A DNA stretch of 64,000 nucleotides from Parietaria judaica (taxonomy: Eukaryota; Streptophyta; Magnoliopsida; Rosales; Urticaceae), in NCBI GenBank assembly GCA_954871525.1, contig OX940862.1, positions 45,563,732 through 45,627,731 on the forward strand, in the 5' to 3' direction. Below, piece after piece: positions 60,492 through 64,000 of the stretch (its first letter is position 1; each line of letters opens with the position of its first letter). The position numbers were made by a program, and so were the translations under genes. Under the pieces are notes generated by a model. It was given only the letters and a program-made list of their open reading frames with translations, did no database searches and was not told the DNA's origin.

Positions 60492-63202
60492 TGTTGGACA
60501 TGTGTCCTTAAACAAGCTGTTTTAACCCATTTGTAAAAGATTATGACTAGTCGTTGAATAAAGATAATACTTATTATGTTAATCTTATTACAGTTTTTGG
60601 TAGAGTAAAATAGAACGTTTGATCCATAGTTCATAATGGAATGCAACTATGTTATTATCATCACACCCGAGTCAATGTGAGGAAGAATTGATAATCATAA
60701 TAAATGAACTTAAAGTGTCCGTGACCTGATTAACTGGGTGGGAGCCCATTAATCGAAAAAGGTCATTAATGTGACTAAGTGATATAATCATATTCTTGAT
60801 TAAGTGTGTGTGTCACATTCACTAGAAGTGCATTAAGTATGAAGCGTCTTCATACTGGATTGGACCTGACTTAAGCTCAAGAAGTTATCTTATAAGACCG
60901 TCACTGATAACTTGAAGTTGAGTCACTAGTAGATGATCAAATGGATATTCGATATAAGTCCTGAGTGATCTTGAGTCTGATCTGTTGACTTGATTGTTCT
61001 TTGATTTAACCGTTTAAGAACACAATATATTACCGCTGTTCCCAACACTATTATTTTGGGAACATGATAGTCAACAATGAAGGTAGCTTGTTCATAGATA
61101 TGGGAATCACATAGCTCTCTTCAGAGTCAAGATGATTCCCTTGATTGTCGATGTTGAGAAGTGAGATTTACCCATGGCCAGCTTATGACTCGTAATCATA
61201 AGTGGGTTGCTCATAATATTATCGACTGAGTTAAGGATGAAAATGCAGTGAGAGGCAATACGGTAAAAACCGCCTGCTCAATTGTGGATCATCAAGTGAA
61301 AGATCAATAACCCGAATTTCATTGTATCAATGGACACCCTGCTGTTATAAGTGAATAATATATACCGTATCACTAAAGAGTGCAGCCTCGGGTCTATAGT
61401 GGAATCACTTCGAGGTTTGACGAACCACTAGCAGTTCGTTGGAGCTTAAGTGATACGGGTTCATGGTCCCCAGGATAGCTCCGTAACGGATGATACGTAC
61501 GTGATTAAAATACATTCTGGATAATGTTTAATCATTTGGCTCGACTTATAAAACTGACAAGTCTTTGGCAGACGTCAGATAGTTTTATCGTCAGCGTGGC
61601 AAAAGTACCATATTTTGGTACACGGAATTAACTGATAAAAATAAAGTTAGAATTTAGATTTTCTATCAGTAGCATGTTTATGTAAGTTAAATTCTAAGCA
61701 ACTTTTCTTTTTGAACCAAGTCATTCCGACTTACGGTTTGTGATTTATGGATTTTCTAAGTTTGTGTTCGGTACGATAAACTACGAAATTAAATCACATG
61801 TCACGAATTTAAATGATGGTGTGGCACCATGACATTTAATGTGTGATATTGAGATCAGGTTTTTTTGATATAATATAATTATTTGGATTTAATTATTAAT
61901 ATCTTATTAATAATTAATTAATAATTAATAGATTTATATTAATAAATAAATTATATATTTATATACATATTAAATGTGTAAAATTCGAATTAGGGTTTAG
62001 GTAAATGAAACCCTAGCTAATTCTAATGATGAGATTTGAAGAATCCATATTTGCGGCATAAGTACTTAATGTTTTGGTATTTTAGCAAATCCCTAAAATC
62101 AATCTTATCCTTTAGATCGGAAATGATTTAATATCAACCGTATGATTAAGATGATTGATTTTTTACCTAACCCTAATTTGAAAATAGTAGCTTGGTGACC
62201 AAGCTTAGGGTTTTCGAATTTGACCTAATTAATTGTATCCGTTGGATCGGTTTAAGATTTAATCTTTACCGTCGGATTGGAAATTAATTAATATATAATA
62301 ATTAATAATTTTCAAAATTATTAATATTATTATATATATAATATATATTTCGAAATTATATTTAAATAAGTAGATAAGATTGGTTTTTTATTTTACCAAG
62401 TCTTTCTTATTTAATTAAATCCCTAATTAATTACATCCATTGGATTTAGATGAGATTGAATCTAAACATTTGGATTAGGATAATTAATTATATTTAATAA
62501 TTATTTTTGAAATTAAATATATATATATATATTCGAATTATATTTAAATAAGAGGATAAGATTGGTTTTTGATTTTACCAAGTCTTTCTTATTTAATTAA
62601 ATCCCTTATTAATTATATCCATGGGATTTAGATGAGATTGAATCTAAACCTTTGGATTAAGATAATTAATTATATTTAATCTATATAAATTCGAAATTTG
62701 GGAGTGAATTTCTCAAATTCGGTTACGGGCTATGGCTATAAATAGGGCGCTCATTCTACACATTTTTCACACCTTTCCCCAGAGCAAAAACTCGAGCTCT
62801 CCTATCTCTTTAGGGTCTGCGAGTTTTCTTCTTCTGATCTCTCTTCTGGTTCGGCTTAGGAGATATTTTTCTCTGGTAGCTTAAAAAGAACCGTCAGTTA
62901 AATTTTGGAACGGAGTCCTGCCGGCGAAGCCCACGCTTCGGTACGAGGAATCTAGGAGAATATCCCAGAAGATCATGGGAGTTTCCCTCAGCATCGGCGG
63001 AGCCCTGCCAAGGTCAGAACGCGCAGCCGGAAGTCGTCAATGAGGTACGGCCTTATGCATTGGGTCAGTAAATGCAAAATTTCGTTTATTGTATTTATTT
63101 ATTTTCCATAGACATTAGATTTAATAATGCTGTTATGAAATTAATTGTGATAATTAAATTGCCAATTATTTATCTGGTCACTTTATCCAAATTGCTCGAT
63201 GT
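60492..63202 (+). repeat. LTR copy C, 3' truncated
   Basis: Same family as copy A and closely similar to it through the first 1.5 kb. TATA box at 62737-62744. Stops at GCTCGATGT where copy B would continue for about 230 bp. Confidence 0.88.
62737..62744 (+). promoter_or_regulatory. TATA box of LTR copy C
   Basis: TATAAATA followed by GGGCGCTCATTCTACAC, the same context as in copy A. Confidence 0.7.
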
Positions 63203-63578
63203 TAGTCAGGTCCAATCCAGTATGAAGACACTTCATACTTAATTCACTTCTAGTGAGTGTGGCACACACAAAATCCAGAATAGGATTATCACTTAGTCAC
63301 ATTAATGACCTTATACGATTAATGGGCTCCCACCCAGTTAATTATGTCACAGACATTTTAAGTTCATTTATTATGATTATTAATTCTTCCTCACATTGAC
63401 TCTGTTGTGATAATAATAACAAAATTGCATCCTTTATGAACTAAGGAACAAACATTTTATTTACTCTACCAAAAATTATAATAAGATTAACATAATAAGC
63501 ACCATCTTTTATTCAACGACTTGTCATAATCTTTTACAAATGGATAAAAACAACTTGTTTAAGGACACATGTCCAACA
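63203..63578 (-). repeat. Inverted LTR fragment (copy D)
   Basis: The first ~376 bp of the long LTR on the minus strand (TGTTGGACATGTGTCC at 63578 reading left). It acts as the 3' LTR of the minus-strand copia element entering from the right. A purine tract AAGTGGGAGAT lies just outside it at 63589-63579. Confidence 0.88.
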
Positions 63579-63589
63579 ATCTCCCACTT

Positions 63590-64000
63590 GTACTTAAAGA
63601 AGATGACCCATGTCTCTCAGACCCATATTCTCCAGATGCCTCCTGAATATTTTCTTTGGCAACGTCTCGGTGAATGGATAAGCCAGATAGTCTTCTGAAG
63701 CTATTTTCACAACACTTACGTCGCCACGCCGTATGATTTCTCTTATGAGATGGTATTTGCGTTCTATATGTTTTTCCTTGTTTTGGTCTCAAGGCTCTTT
63801 AGAATTTTCCACCGCGCCACTGTTGTCACAGTATAGCGTTTGGGGCCCATCTACATCTGGAAGCACTCCCAGCTCTATATAGAAATTCTTGAGCCAAACT
63901 GACTCTTTGGTTGCCTCACAGGATGGCACGTATTCAGCTTCCATTGTGGAATATGCGATACAAGATTGCTATACGCTTCTCCAGAATATCGCTCCACCAA
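63590..64000 (-). pseudogene. RNase H end of a minus-strand copia element (runs off the window)
   Basis: On the minus strand, in a frame with stops, it reads STMEAEYVPSCEATKESVWL, ELGVLPDVDGP, YCDNSGAV, HIERKYHLIREI and LENMGLRDMGHLL, typical copia RNase H C-terminus. A frameshift or stop lies after NSKEP. Gag, integrase and RT would lie to the right of base 64000. This shows the long-LTR family is copia. Confidence 0.87.

Larger units (their letters stand above)
51643..63202 (+). mobile_element. Long-LTR copia-family element without coding region (LARD-like)
   Basis: The left LTR (copy B, 51643-59206) is interrupted by another copia element; without that insert it is about 2.7 kb. It ends TTCCAACA and is followed by a primer-binding site ATTGGTATCAGAAGCCGG (59207 on). 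The internal region 59207-60491 has no protein domain: a GC-rich patch (59390-59730), a tandem array (59850-60240) and AT-rich DNA. The right LTR (copy C) runs from 60492 and is truncated at 63202, where an inverted copy begins. No purine tract is seen before copy C. A non-autonomous or internally deleted element is the simplest reading. Confidence 0.75.

Overview
This is nuclear DNA from a flowering plant, most likely a eudicot. The evidence is spliced genes with GT..AG introns, plant-specific families (a HAK/KUP potassium transporter, plant WEE1, the AP-3 sigma subunit), tRNA-iMet-primed Ty1/copia elements, a Cassandra TRIM with a 5S-like LTR, and an old plastid 23S rRNA insertion. The species cannot be read from the sequence.

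Only three host genes look intact, all on the minus strand: a HAK5-like K+ transporter (14.0-18.6 kb), the AP-3 complex sigma subunit (38.3-41.9 kb, 7 exons, 166 codons) and WEE1 kinase (45.1-48.7 kb, 10 exons, 480 codons). For AP3S and WEE1 every exon joins in phase and the coding length is a multiple of three. For the transporter, exons 2-9 do the same and only exon 1 is uncertain. Their neighbourhood gives no sign that the three genes work together.

Most of the rest is transposon-derived. 1-3.9 kb: the 3' part of a hAT element with a broken BED/hAT transposase. 7.5-12.7 kb: a complete but decayed minus-strand copia element with both LTRs, PBS and PPT. 21.6-37.8 kb: a three-part nest. A Sirevirus-like copia element that lost integrase and RT carries a 2.7-kb solo LTR in its gag region, and its 3' LTR is split by a 9.4-kb Mutator-like element. 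That MULE holds a MuDR-type N-terminal exon, a DUF1985 relic, a captured LRR fragment and several tandem arrays. 50.6-64.0 kb: a cluster of one long-LTR copia family in both orientations, with a Cassandra TRIM and a further copia element (52.8-57.7 kb) nested inside one LTR.

Small elements lie in and near the genes: a SINE with perfect 20-bp target duplications in an AP3S intron, a hAT MITE with 8-bp duplications in WEE1 intron 4, and a 985-bp near-palindromic Mutator-type element with 9-bp duplications ending about 85 bp upstream of the AP3S start codon.

The most unusual signal is a short motif, ACCGCTA or its complement. I counted 24 exact copies between 31.0 and 36.8 kb, inside the MULE, partly arranged as 9-bp-arm hairpins within a ~137-bp tandem repeat. 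No bacterial-type system, CRISPR array or functional RNA gene was seen.
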